From Ooceraea biroi (lineage: Eukaryota; Arthropoda; Insecta; Hymenoptera; Formicidae), in NCBI RefSeq assembly GCF_003672135.1, contig NC_039514.1, forward strand, positions 8,545,787 to 8,609,786: a stretch of DNA of 64,000 nucleotides, in the 5' to 3' direction. The notes under the pieces are model-generated. The model was given only the letters and a program-made list of their open reading frames with translations. It searched no databases and was not told the DNA's origin. Made by a program: the position numbers and the translations under genes. Positions 37,701 through 49,440 of the stretch are shown piece after piece. Each line of letters begins with the position of its first letter. Within the stretch, counting starts at the first letter, position 1.

Positions 37701-38747
37701 AGCAGTTTGCCTTTGACATTGCCATAAATCCAAATGCACGCTCGTCCCGATAAATCCGATTTCTCCTTAATCGATTTCGATTGAAATTCGCGTGATCGAT
37801 AAGCGTGTCCCGAGGTACGTGAACTTTCAGGAAACGCAATTAATTCGTCGGGGAGAAATTAACCGCATTCTGATCGAGCTCGCCCCTCGATTCTTCCCCT
37901 CGCTCTCCTGCGATATTTCTGAACGTCGTTGATTGTGAATGAGAGAGACAGAGACAAAGAGCCGCTCTCCCAGACATGCGGATAATCATATAGGCGAGTT
38001 TTCGTAAACGTCGATAATCGATGTAAGACCGACTGCTCCAGCACATAGACATTACTCGACATTCCGCACGATTATGGCATTATCGTATCACTTTTCCCCG
38101 TTGTACCGCGAAACAACGGATACGGAGAGGTAAGCAAATGCCCGTTAGCAATTACTCACTCGAATCGCTCGAACGAACGGCTGTAAATCGATAACAAAGG
38201 TTATCCATGTCGTAGATCGCGCTGTTATTATGTTATTATTAGCTCCGTATATGACTTACATTGCACCGCGGTGATAAAAATGCTGCAAATGCGGGCCGCA
38301 CTTATCTCTCTCCTGGGGGATGAACGAGCCGCGCTAAACTATCAGCGTGCGTTAATTCACGGAAGTTTAACCTTTGGCGAAGTGGAAGTCGAGCGAGATT
38401 CGACAAGCTCTTAATCGAGTTACGATATTAATGATCCGTGATATTAATTTTCATGGTGCTGATTTCATCTCTGAACACGCCTGCTCTCGCAATGACATAC
38501 GCGCTCGATTAAAAATTCTACGCCACGTTCCTACGTTCATTCGTGGCTGCAAGGACGAGAGACAAACAGCTCTAAGATATCTATGATGCGTATTATGCAG
38601 ATCGACATTGCGGAAATCTCTTAGACGAAGCCAAGCGTGTTAAAGTGCAGGTACGTGTGCTGATATAGACATTAACGTCAGATTAACATGTGTATAATAA
38701 TAATTGTCTAGCACTGTCTTTTAAGAAACGCGCTGGAAACGCGAACA
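34784..38747. other. Mostly no gene; one weak exon candidate
   Basis: About 4 kb of unique DNA. The only candidate is the minus-strand exon at 35552-35655, listed separately. The remaining open frames overlap each other and show no domain. Confidence 0.55.
35552..35655 (-). CDS. Possible exon, unknown protein
   Basis: On the minus strand an acceptor-like TGGATTTCAG is followed by an open frame reading PRMIAFGTPAESLEKVGGRD and IDGAMVNRAKASC, then a stop at about 35535. Inside it ATG then GTAAAT is a possible donor. The peptide is well composed and unlike the neighbouring noise frames, but I do not recognise the protein and found no partner exon. It could be a terminal exon, an exon fragment or chance. 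Confidence 0.22.
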
Positions 38748-38756
38748 CATAATCTG

Positions 38757-39422
38757 ACCTCTGTGAAGTTAGCACCCCAATTGCAAAATTTTGATATAAT
38801 TAATAGAGTTCTGGCTCTTCCCCAAAGAGTTCTAGAGTTCCTGATACGTTTTGAAAGGAGTTCCGGCGATTAAATATAAAAAATCAGGATTTGAAGATAT
38901 AGGGTGCCAACTTCACGTTTTTGCGAAAGGAAAATTGGTCATAACTTTTTTATTTCAAGCCGGAGCCAAAAAAGTTCTAATACTTTTCGATGGAACTCTT
39001 GTAGCGCTATTCAGAACCCTCAAGAAAATATTAAAAAGTTTTCTTCGTTTAGAAGAAATTAGAAAATTTCTCTTCTGGAAATGAAAAATCGCTAGAACTC
39101 TTTTAGTTTTGGTTTGTGCGCTTCGAGTCTTAATAATAATCGTTAGAACTCTTGAAGAGCTATCCAGAACTCTCATCAGAACTCCGAATTTGTTTAAAAC
39201 ATTTTTCAACCCGAAGGACTTAGAAATGTTCAGGTCGAGAAACTAAAATTGACGAGAACTCTTTCAGTTTTGGTTTTAGCGCTTCGACTCGGTAATACTT
39301 AAGGAGACGGGCCTCCTCACCGATTTCCTTCTAACTTTGCAATATCGTTTACTTTGATGAAAAAATACGATTGCGAGAAGGAAAATCGTCGCTCTCAACT
39401 AGAAAGAAAGTTATCACCTACT
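38757..39422 (+). mobile_element. Long-inverted-repeat element, copy B left half
   Basis: Nearly identical to the left half of the element at 28407, starting ACCTCTGTGAAG and stopping abruptly after TTATCACCTACT. The left flank ends in CATAATCTG (38748-38756), whose complement CAGATTATG abuts the other fragment at 40521-40529. It is read as one half of an element split by an inversion. Confidence 0.88.
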
Positions 39423-39494
39423 TTTCGCGGCAGCAACGTTTCAAGATTGAGCAAACGCAAGTGGGATCCAAGTATTGCGCAAGAATAATTTTAC
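39421..39494. repeat. 74-bp inverted duplication, left arm
   Basis: CTTTTCGCGGCAGCAACG and on to AATTTTAC is repeated exactly, in inverse orientation, at 41603-41676, with 74 of 74 bases matching by eye. The two arms mark the ends of the 2.1-kb segment between the element halves. Confidence 0.93.
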
Positions 39495-40520
39495 GCGATG
39501 AATACTTTACACGTAACATGCGCCGTTTTTTCGATCATTAACTCCGGCTTCCCTTTTTTCGCGACTTACAATTAGTCCCGTTTTTACCTTCACCTGCGTT
39601 TTGCGTAAGTTGGCGCGGAAATCGCCAGCATTTCATAATATTTCCTCACTCCTGCCGCACTCGCGCCGTGTTTGCCGCTGCGTGTCGTCTTGGTTGCATC
39701 CGCTGCTGAAATTTTTACCCGCGAGTACCCGATTGCTTATTCCGGGAGCGACTCTGATGACTTACTTTGCTTCGCAGTGAAGCGAGAAGCAGCTCGTTCC
39801 GTGAACGTTTTAATCAGCTTTATCGATAATTTATCGCCGCGAAACTCACCGCGTATCGGTACGTATGTGCGCCGCACCAATCGCGAACGAGATCAATCTT
39901 GTGCGACGTAGAATTACGGCTGATTCATTTTTCCTCTCTCGCATTGATCGCACGCTTTCCGCCGCGAGAGAGTTTCTCGTCGAAATCACGAGCCGCGTGA
40001 GTCATTAAGTTTGCACGATCGCCGGTAATTAACGCTGGCTTATTAAGTTTTCGGCCGGCAGGGCTGTATTTAACGAACAACGCGTCACTTTGTTCCTTCT
40101 TCCGTCTCTCTCGTTCGCGCTCTGGGAAATCAGTCGGCCGTACAATTGAAATATGGCGAAAGATCGCGGGTCACGAGGAAGAAGAAGGTGTCGGGCGAGA
40201 TTCGCCGTGATTCTATCGCCGCATTTCTTCAGCCGTATTCTCTTGATACGCACGTTCGTGAAACACGAGACGAGGAAGTGGAACGGGCGTTGCGTGCCAT
40301 GAGAGAACGCGCGGCCACATATGATGCCGGCAGGAGTGATTAAGTGACTCATTTGTGAATTGTTAGGCGACGCCCAGCGAAATACGATAAATCAAATACC
40401 ATTTGTCTCACTCAGCTTTCGGTGTCGGTTGCTGACCCGTTCAAAGTGTTACCGCGATATTATCGCGCGGCGTTTTATATCACGACGTTTTTAATATCAC
40501 GACCACGAGGAAGAAAGGAA
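39495..40520. other. Unique DNA inside inverted segment
   Basis: About 1 kb with no recognised gene. By the inversion model this was originally downstream of the element and is now between its two halves in reverse. Confidence 0.6.
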
Positions 40521-41164
40521 CAGATTATGACCTCTGTGAAGTTAGCACCCCAATTGCAAAATTTTGATATAATTAATAGAGTTCTGGCTCTTCCCCAAAG
40601 AGTTCTAGAGTTCCTGATACGTTTTGAAAGGAGTTCCGGCGATTAAATATAAAAAATCAGGATTTGAAGATATAGGGTGCCAACTTCACGTTTTTGCGAA
40701 AGGAAATTGGTCATAACTTTTTTATTTCAAGCCGGAGCCAAAAAAGTTCTAATACTTTTCGATGGAACTCTTGTAGCGCTATTCAGAACCCTCAAGAAAA
40801 TATTAAAAAGTTTTCTTCGTTTAGAAGAAATTAGAAAATTTCTCTTCTGGAAATGAAATATTTCTAGAACTCTTTTAGTTTTGGTTTGTGCGCTTCGAGT
40901 CTTAATATTAATCGTTAGAACTCTTGAAGAGCTATTCAAAACTCTCATCAGAACTCTGAATTTAAAAAAAAAATGTTTTAACCCGAATGACAGAAATTTT
41001 CAGGTCGAGAAACTAAAATTGACGAGAACTCTGTCAGTTTTGGTTTTAGCGCTTCGAGTCTTAATAATAATCGGTAGAACTCTTGAAGAGCTACCCAGAA
41101 CTATCAACAGAACTCCGAATTTGTTAAAAACCTTTTTCGACCCGAGGAGCTCAAAAAATTAAAA

Positions 41165-41374
41165 CTAAAATATTATGTCGAACCATGTATCAACTTTTGC
41201 AGAAGCTTTGAAGGAACATTGTCTCTTGACGTACTTTTTGTGCTTATTTTTCTCGTAAAATACTTTCCGGCAGCGAAATAAGAAATTACTTGTATTAAGT
41301 TCTAATTTATTATTGCACTTTGGATACTGTACTTCCTTATGTATTAACTTATGCTCTATTAAGAACTCTATCAC
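41165..41374 (-). CDS. Second copy of the 69-residue conserved frame
   Basis: Differs from the frame at 29294-29503 by one residue (KASAKVDTWF instead of KASANVDTWF) and is still open. Preservation in two copies suggests either recent spread or retained function. The same Tyr replaces the expected first Cys of the zinc-ribbon-like motif, so the change predates the split of the two copies. Confidence 0.4.
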   Translation of the reverse strand: MIEFLIEHKLIHKEVQYPKCNNKLELNTSNFLFRCRKVFYEKNKHKKYVKRQCSFKASAKVDTWFDIIF

Positions 41375-41470
41375 TATGTATTAAGTTATGTTCTATTAAA
41401 AAATAAAAAAAAACGATCCCAAATAGGTCTTCAATTCATGTGAAGCGAGGTTCCACGCATAGCAAGGTTT

Positions 41471-41570
41471 TATATTGTAACTTCCACGCAGTACTTTTGG
41501 ACATAGTTTGTTTGCGCGCACGCGCGCAAACAAACTATGTCCAAAAGTACTGCGTGGAAGTTACAATATA
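41471..41570. repeat. 100-bp palindrome, second copy
   Basis: Same palindrome as at 29099-29196 with a slightly longer alternating CG centre (GCGCGCACGCGCGC). The inversion breakpoint at 41602 lies about 32 bp beyond its end. Confidence 0.92.
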
Positions 41571-41602
41571 TCCTAACCCCGAAACTGTCATTTTTCAGTA
41601 GG

Positions 41603-41676
41603 GTAAAATTATTCTTGCGCAATACTTGGATCCCACTTGCGTTTGCTCAATCTTGAAACGTTGCTGCCGCGAAAAG
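41603..41676. repeat. 74-bp inverted duplication, right arm
   Basis: Exact inverse copy of 39421-39494. Beyond it the sequence (CTGCGATGAGTC) is unique, so this arm probably keeps the original position. Confidence 0.93.
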
Positions 41677-42904
41677 CTGCGATGAGTCATTAGCGATAGA
41701 TTTTGGAAAGATAGATTGGAAGAACAACGCTAGCAACGTTGCAAATTCACGCGAGTACTTTCTCTCCCGCAAATAATCGCAGCCTTTACGCGTAGCTATG
41801 AATTTTGTGCGTGAGCACGCACTTGGCGCAACACGTCGTGTGAGATTTGTATTCGAATATGTACAGTGGCACAGCTAGTCGTATATACATGTCGCGAATA
41901 GCGCCGTTGCGCAACCTCCGCGGCCTCAAATTTGCAGAAACGTTCAAGTGAGACATGTAACGATGATGTTCGTTCGAGTCACAGTCGATTACGTTACGAG
42001 CAGCGTTGATTTTTTGTCCCGAAAGGAAAGAACGGACGCGGCGGCACGACACAATGGTCGGCGCAGATTTGCATAAAAATACCTGCAACCGCTGCATAAT
42101 GCGCAGCTGAAGTCTGAACGGCATAGCTCGAAGGACCTTGACGAGGTAAGACCTTCTTGACGTCAACACCTGTGCTGAACGTGTATGCGTGCCTACGCAC
42201 TTTTACGATCGCGCGTCTCGCCTTCTCCGGCTACGAGGCACGAGGAGAAGGTACTCAGACATGGAAAACGCAATGGAAAACCAATGGATTATACCATAAA
42301 AATCTCAGGAAATACGAAAACTGCGGAAACTCTAAAAAATGGCACTACTCGACAAAGTCAGACAGCGATTAGAAAGATCGCACTGATACGTACGTTCTCA
42401 CATGCGGCATTGTAAAGGTAAATGGCACACGAGGTACATGGAAACATCAAGTACTGAAAACAAGATTGTTTCAATCGAACGGCACGATTACGATCTTCAG
42501 CAGATTTCACTGATACGCATGTATCTTTCACAGAGTTCATTGTTACAAGTGGCACATGGAATAATAGAATTTCCCACAAGATTAAAGCCGCGCGCATTGT
42601 GCGAAACGCATCATACATCCTTGCGTCTCTTCCCCAAGACACGCCAGGCATTCTGGTAATACGACTGCTACCAGACGACACGTGACTCAATAATCGAGAA
42701 ATACCGTCACTTGCGAGGAATATCACGTATCGCACATCCTGTTGCCACTATCGCGTCCTACGAGTCAACGGATCTCCTTTTCATTCAGCGATTGCATAAC
42801 GAGTTGAGTAATCATAATCTTAAACATACTTCCTCAAGTGAATCGAATTCCATCCTGATCCATCATGAGATCAAGGACTAAAATCATCATTTTATATTTT
42901 CAGT
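41677..42904. other. No gene recognised
   Basis: About 1.2 kb of unique DNA between two long-inverted-repeat elements. Open frames are short and on both strands. Confidence 0.6.
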
Positions 42905-42913
42905 TAAAAAACT

Positions 42914-44239
42914 ACGTGTGTGAAGTTAGCCCCGCACTTTTTGAATTTCATCTTTTTCTTGATTGTGCTGAATTGTGCTACGTTTGTGCCATATTATGCC
43001 ACAAACCGCAGTTCAATATCTCGAACCGTTTTCGAAAAAAAAAAGAAAAACGAAAAATTTGGTAGCCCCGCACTTTTCGAAGTTTGAATTTTCATTAATT
43101 GTGCTGCATTGTGCTCCGTCTGTGCTGTATTGTGCCGCAAACCGCAGGTCAATATTTTAAACCGTTTTCGAAAAAAAAAAAATGAAAAATTTGATAGCCT
43201 CGCACTTTTTCGCGATTAAGCTCAAATTTTTTTTCCAAATTGGCGTTGACTTGTGCCGTGTTGTGCCGTTGGAAAAATTTGAATATTTCATTCCGTTTCG
43301 ATAAAAAAATTCATAAAGATAGATTAAAAAAACATAAAATCACATTGCAAGGCAAATATATAATTTTTGCGAGTTGTGCTGAGTTGTACTACTCATTCTC
43401 TACGAGAGACATGCATAAAAATCGGAAATTAATTTGAGAGTCGATAATTATTAACGTAAAAGGGGTGGGGGTGAATAAAAAATTTGACATTTTCGAATTT
43501 TTTCCACTTGTGCCGGATTGTACTAGAGTAGCACAACAACTTTTTCAAGTGACAAAATTTCCTCAGACCGCTAGATATCGCAGTACAGAGAAAGTTAGGA
43601 CTGAAGTGTAACGGTTTTTTAGGAATAGAAAATTTCAAACTCTTATAACTTACGAACGGCGAACGATAATCGAATTCTGCGAGTTGTGCTGGATTGTGCT
43701 ACTCAAAATCTACGAAACACATGCATAAGAAGCGTGGATTATCGTGAAGATTAGTCAAAGTTATCAAAAAAATGGTGAGGACGAAATAAAAATTTGACAT
43801 TTTCGAATTTTTTTTCGGTTGTACCAGATTACGATCGACGAGCACAACAACTTTTTCTAATGACACAATTTCGTCAGATTACTGGATTTTGCAAAACAGT
43901 CGCTGATAGGAACTTAGGGTTTAGGAATAGAAAAATGCAAAACTCCATACCGTCCAAACCATGGTACATAATCGAATTTAGTAAATTGTGCTGAATTATG
44001 CTAGTCAAGAAAAATGAACGACTATCGAAAGTAATAGGTAAAATGGAAAGAGATTGATAAAAAAAGTCAGCAAAATTCGAAAAGTGCGGGGCTACAAAAT
44101 TTTTCGTTTATTTTTTTTCGAAAACGGTTTGAGATATTGAACTGCGGTTTTCGGCACAATATGGCACAAACGTAGCACAATTCAGCACAATAAAAAAAAA
44201 GATGAAATTCAAAAAGTGCGGGGCTAACTTCACACACGT
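42914..44239. mobile_element. Related long-inverted-repeat element, 9-bp TSD
   Basis: Starts ACGTGTGTGAAGTTAGCCCC and ends with its complement. It is flanked by the 9-bp direct repeat TAAAAAACT (42905-42913 and 44240-44248). Inverted arms are about 165 bp (42914-43080 and 44073-44239). The left arm is followed by further diverged tandem units of about 130 bp starting TAGCCCCGCACTTT (43064 and about 43195). The words TTGTGCT and GAATTGTGCT recur throughout. There is no coding remnant. The termini (GTGTGAAGTTAGC) and 9-bp duplications match the element at 28407, so both probably use the same transposase type. Confidence 0.88.
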
Positions 44240-44248
44240 TAAAAAACT

Positions 44249-47200
44249 GCAATGCGAGAACTTGACGAAAGAACCTGACGATAATAATGTGAGGAAAGAA
44301 TAAGTACCTGAGAAGTTTCAATATAAGGTAGACGTTCAAGAAGATTACTTAAAGAAGATGTTACACACGCAATATTCTTTCTCATTTAAATAATACTATT
44401 GCTTTGCAAGTTTTTTCTTCACTCTCGCCGCAAACGTTATTCGGACTTGCCTGGTCATTTTGAAATGCATGAAGAGCGGAAGATCAAAAATAGCAGCTCT
44501 GTACCACAAAACCGCAGGGAAAAGCTAACCGACCTCCCGGGACTCTAACGATCGGCGCGTACGTGTCGACCGATATTCCAGTATTCCAATACCGGTGGTA
44601 GTTCAGCAGACCAAACAACTCGTCCTTGACGTGCCGCCACGACGACGACACACGCGTCTCTCAACATGGGGAGAGATTGACGACCGCCTCGACAAATGGG
44701 TGCCGACCGCGTTCCTAAGTGTTTCTCCCGGGTGTTCTTCGCACGCGACGGATAGAGATCGATGTGCGAGATCAGAAAATCTGCAGCGAACGATTGTCCA
44801 GAGGCGCTGATCCTTGAGCAGCTCGCTCACGAAAGATTATACGCTACTCGTGATCAGGTATTTACCGCGCGCCGTAATTGCCTCGACGGATAAATTAGAC
44901 GCGCAACGTGGAATTATCGGATATCCACGTCGAGTAAGCGAGGAAAAGCAATTGCCAGATTTTAATCACGGAATATCCTTCGATGCTAATTCCGAAATCG
45001 ATAATTCCATGCCCCATTACAATAATCTCTGTATCTAAAGATCATTTTTATTTGTCCGATGGATTGTTGTACTGTAATTGTTATATCGTTTGTGAAGGTT
45101 TTTACGAAATTCTAAAAGAATCCTCAGATCAATGGCAGAGAGCAAAGCTGGATGTAAGTGCTGAAATTCTAAAACCTCAATGCCCTAATCAAGATTGATA
45201 TTTTTTGATTAATGTTGCGAGTGGTACAATCATACTAACAAGCGTGCGTTGTATCCGGCCAGTCGTCTACGCAACCGTCATAAAGTAAATTATGATACGT
45301 CAACGGTATCTTGGATGCACTACGCGATGAGCATTGTAAAATCTGCATCTGGCCAGTTTGTAAAATTATCGCTTTGAAGTCAGGTCGCGAAATATATTGT
45401 GGTATTTTCCGCATGTGCACTACGACTGATGGAAAATTGCTTTTAATTGCACATGCACACGTGCAATGTAGCAAGTAAAATACGATTGCGATAACTCATC
45501 GTCGGTATCATCGTACACAAGGATGTACAATACGAAGGAGGATGAAAAACGATCGTATCATGTTCAGTCATCCTAATGGGATACGCGTAATCATACCTAC
45601 ACATGTGAAACTTGGCAACCCACTTTTAATATTTTTAAGTTTTACGTGTTAATATTTTATTTGTAGCTGTTTTACATTACAAATGATTCTGAATCGATAC
45701 ATATCATCGAAATTCCTATTATCTTAAAGTCGAGTGCATTCAAAACTCAATTTATTAAAAGTGGAGTACCAAGTTCACATAAGTCGTAATCCAAGATATT
45801 ATATCTTACACCGTTGTTTTGCTAACTGAATTGAAATCGCGCGTTCGAGATGGGAAAGTCCTTGCGTTTTCTCTAATCATTTAAAAACTTCAAAACTCCT
45901 TGGATTATCACTATCTATGTATGCCAAGGCATGCGTGCCAAAATGTGTGTCACTTCGTTAATGAGAGCGTTCAAAACTCGATTTGCGCGTTATCAGCAGG
46001 TTGACATCATTCATCGCTCGCAATTTCTTACGAATAGGTACTCACTGAAAATTTTCGAATCTAAACCTCAAAGAAACGCAAGAATTTGTACTAGATGTTA
46101 AGGATCAATGACCTGAATTTCAAAAAAGTCAAAAGACCTGCGGATAATAAAATCTGCAATTATAAGACAATATATATCCGAGACACTAATGAAGACATTA
46201 TTGATATTTTTCTCGTAATGGCAGTGATTTTCTCCAAAGATTGCATTGTCGGATCGTGAGAGAACCTTGACTCTTTCTCTGTCTCCCTCGTATTCTTTCG
46301 ATCGAATGACGCTATCGTCGTTACGTGGACTAGCCACATCACGAACATACGATACGTGTACGTCGGTTGCGAAATCACGAATGCACTAGGAGTGCAGAAT
46401 GCGGTACGCGGAATACTTTCCCGAAGCAGAGATAACTCCGCGAATAAAGCATCAGCATCGGCATCGGCATCGGTATCGGTTGGGTAGGGCATCCAAAAAG
46501 AAACTGCTCGCGGATGTGTCGCGCGAAGAGAGTTTAGGTGCGCTTTTAAGATTTAAATCTCTCTCTCTCTCTCTTCTCCCGAGACTTCGCGGAACTGGGA
46601 GTTATATACGTGTGTCGGCGGTATTGCGACATCGCTAATGCATCGTGAGTGCAGAATGCAGCCGTGGATGCACTGTTAAACTACCATAGTAAAGGCGAAT
46701 AGCGTGAGTATACGGGGAATCTGTAGTCCCCTCCGACAAAGCTTCCAGATGGCAATGCGGATTTTTAGCGATTTCGCGATGACATGGATGACATGTAAAC
46801 GACGATTGATGGTGATATCTTTACAAGTCGAAAAGTTTATCGTGCGTTTGTATACTATTTTAATGAAATATGAATACGCAATCGCGAATTATAAAATACG
46901 TTACGTAAATACGTCCTAAAATTGATTGCGTAAATGCGTAATACACGTTTAGTTACATAAAGATAGAAGTTAGTTATCAGATGTAAATTATGTAAATGAT
47001 ATTCGCGATGATAAGGAAATGCTTGCATCAAATTGAGATTTTCGAGGCGAACTTCCATTATGCAGTGCAGAAAGGAAACATGTAGCGCATATAGATTGCT
47101 GACTGCAAGTATTGTGCTACATTATTCCAGCAGAATGCTCGTGGAATAACAAGAGAAACAAGAGCCTGGAATTTACGACTCTATCCCGGTAAAATGTTTA

Positions 47201-48538
47201 GAAAATACAATCGACATTGTGGCGTTTGCGTACGTTGCAATGAGCGTTAGACATAATTATGGGAATCGATGTGTTCGCCAGGCGTTTTTCATTAAGTGCC
47301 TGACCTAAAAATTCACAAACCATTAAATTGCAAAACGCGTGTTATCAATTCCAGCGTACGTTGCTAATGCCTGACGCCAAGCCTTATAACGTAGCATTGA
47401 CGAAATGCTCCCGGCATTTTTTTCATCGAGTTACAAGAGATTCATTGATTGAGATACTCGGACACGAGAAATTTCCGCGAGGATCTCGCGGCAGGAAAGA
47501 GCACGCCCGCGCACACAATCCGCACATCGATAACCGGCAGCATTGCGAAATCGTTAATGCACGACGACGAGTGCAGCGAGAATACGCGACGAATACCCCA
47601 CACGCGGATCCTCTTCTTCTTCTCCGTATATCAAACGACATTCCCCGTCACTGAGAGACAATGCATGCAGCGATGCACCGCGACGGTGTCTCACGTATAT
47701 ACATATCTATCGCTTGCATTTTCTCACATGTGACGTTCGACCACCATCGTGCTAAATTCTTGGCGAACGACACGCGCTCTTAATGACACCTCAAGGCTCC
47801 TGCTCCTTCTTTTTTCTCTCTCTACCTCGCGGCTACAATTTTCCGACGTAATCCCATGCACGCCTCATTAACCATCTCCCGCGATTCGGGGAAACGCGCG
47901 GCCTCCTTTTTCGACGTTTATTCATTTTTCCCGCTTGACAGCGCGCGAAAGCAACGCGTTACGCATACGCAAGATTCCCATATATACGCGTATATATCGC
48001 GCAAGGTGCAAAAGCCGACTGTAAAAGCACCATTTTTCAACGCGCTACTCGAGCGTCAAACTCGGTGGTGAGAAGTCTCGTTGCACGCATTCGTGCACGC
48101 TGCTCACCGGAAATTTATCAAATTCCGTTACGTGAAGAGTAAGATACGTACGTTGATGGGTTTATACGATTGAAGATATCACGAGCGTAATTCAATGATG
48201 CGCCAGGCGTATGGCGGATATCAATTACGTTTTTTCTTTTCCAGACGCGGGATGCTTGCGGAATGTCTCTCAATTATATTATTCGATAACTTTTATGGTC
48301 ATTTACGAACGAAAGATGTTCCGATAAAGTATTACTCGCACCGAAACGACGTAACGGACAAGACGCGAGATTTTTTCTCCTCGCGTGTCGCTAAAACCTA
48401 AACTGGCGATGGGAGTTTCTATACGATCGAGCGTTACGTACAGCGAGCAAAGTCCGCGAGCGGGTGTAAGCACACACGAGGAAGATAAATAATCCGCTAG
48501 ATAAACGGACATTTCGATCTCCGATCCTCCAACGGCAT
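44249..48538. other. No gene recognised; unique DNA
   Basis: About 4.3 kb. Moderate open frames at 44983-45198 (plus) and 45235-45474 (minus) have reasonable composition but no recognised domain and no consistent splice partners, so they are not called. A CATCGG hexamer run is at 46450-46480. Confidence 0.55.
46450..46480. repeat. CATCGG hexanucleotide run
   Basis: Five imperfect copies of CATCGG, the first and fourth with single changes. On the minus strand they give a Thr-Asp-Ala-Asp periodic peptide in an open frame, a by-product of the repeat. Confidence 0.9.
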
Positions 48539-48542
48539 TTAA

Positions 48543-49436
48543 GGGGTTACATACCTCCAGAATTTTCAAACAATCGATTTTTTTTATTACTGATTTTCAT
48601 TCTTTATACTTTTAAAAATATAATAAAAAAAGAATTAGTGAAAAATTCCAATCCGTAACGAAGATATAACAATAAATATGACCGCGCGTCAGGAGGCGGG
48701 CCGCGGCGCGCAGCTGCTGCGTGCGGCGCAGGCTACCGCAAAGAAGCTCGAACAGTCCACAGATTACAGAAAACTGTACAAAATATAAAAATTATCGAGA
48801 AGGAAGGCACGCAATATGAAATTGGAATGGGAGATTAAGCTCACTACAAAAATTAATATTTACACGATTTTTACTTCTCAAACTTTAAACGCGTTTTTCT
48901 CGAAACCAGTTTTTTTGACACGGTCGGCACGATAACTCGAAGTTTTCAATATTTTTAAAAATTTTTTGTTCTCAAATCTTCGTAATCGTTTTGTCTATAG
49001 TCTATCGAGCCATTTTTTTGCAATTTTGTTTAATACAATTTTTATAAACAATTAAAGACCGAAATTTTTCATGAAAACATGAAGTTCAACTTTGACATGG
49101 CATAAATTGTTTATTTTTTTGAAATTAAAAAATCTGGCTCGATAGACTATAACTACAACATTACTTTACAAGAAATTTCTTGCATTTGTCAGATCCATCA
49201 ATGTTACAAGAAGATATCATGCCGACTCTGAGGGGACATTTTTTTAGCAGCGGTCCAATTAATGCCACAAAACTTCATTTTATTAATATTCAAAAATTTA
49301 TTATTAATTATTTTTTTACACTTAAAGGACCAGTAAATCATATGCAATTCATATTTTACTTTATTATTTCAGATATACCCCTAAAAAACTTCCCCAAACA
49401 TATCAATTTTTCGCCGCTATGGAGGTATGTAACCCC
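48543..49436. mobile_element. Non-autonomous TTAA-type element
   Basis: Ends GGGGTTACATACCTCC (48543) and its complement (to 49436), each abutting TTAA (48539-48542 and 49437-49440), an intact TTAA duplication. It is 894 bp with no transposase. It carries ACTTTAAACGCGTTTTTCTC near 48885, shared with the element at 11975-13182. An internal 17-bp inverted repeat (TATAGTCTATCGAGCCA near 48998 and its complement near 49135) could form a 130-nt loop hairpin. Confidence 0.85.
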
Positions 49437-49440
49437 TTAA

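Larger units (their letters stand above)
40530..41602 (-). mobile_element. Long-inverted-repeat element, inverted right half
   Basis: Begins ACCTCTGTGAAG just after CAGATTATG and ends CTGTCATTTTTCAGTAGG, exactly where the left half at 38757-39422 breaks off. Reversed, it continues that half seamlessly as judged against the intact copy at 28407-29981. It contains the 100-bp palindrome (41471-41570), the conserved 69-residue frame (41165-41374) and an extra internal duplication of about 150 bp in its arm (about 40930-41080). Confidence 0.88.

Noticed and set aside
44983..45474. Adjacent plus and minus frames with reasonable composition
   Set aside because: There are no matching splice phases, no domain and no consistent direction, so not enough support to call exons.
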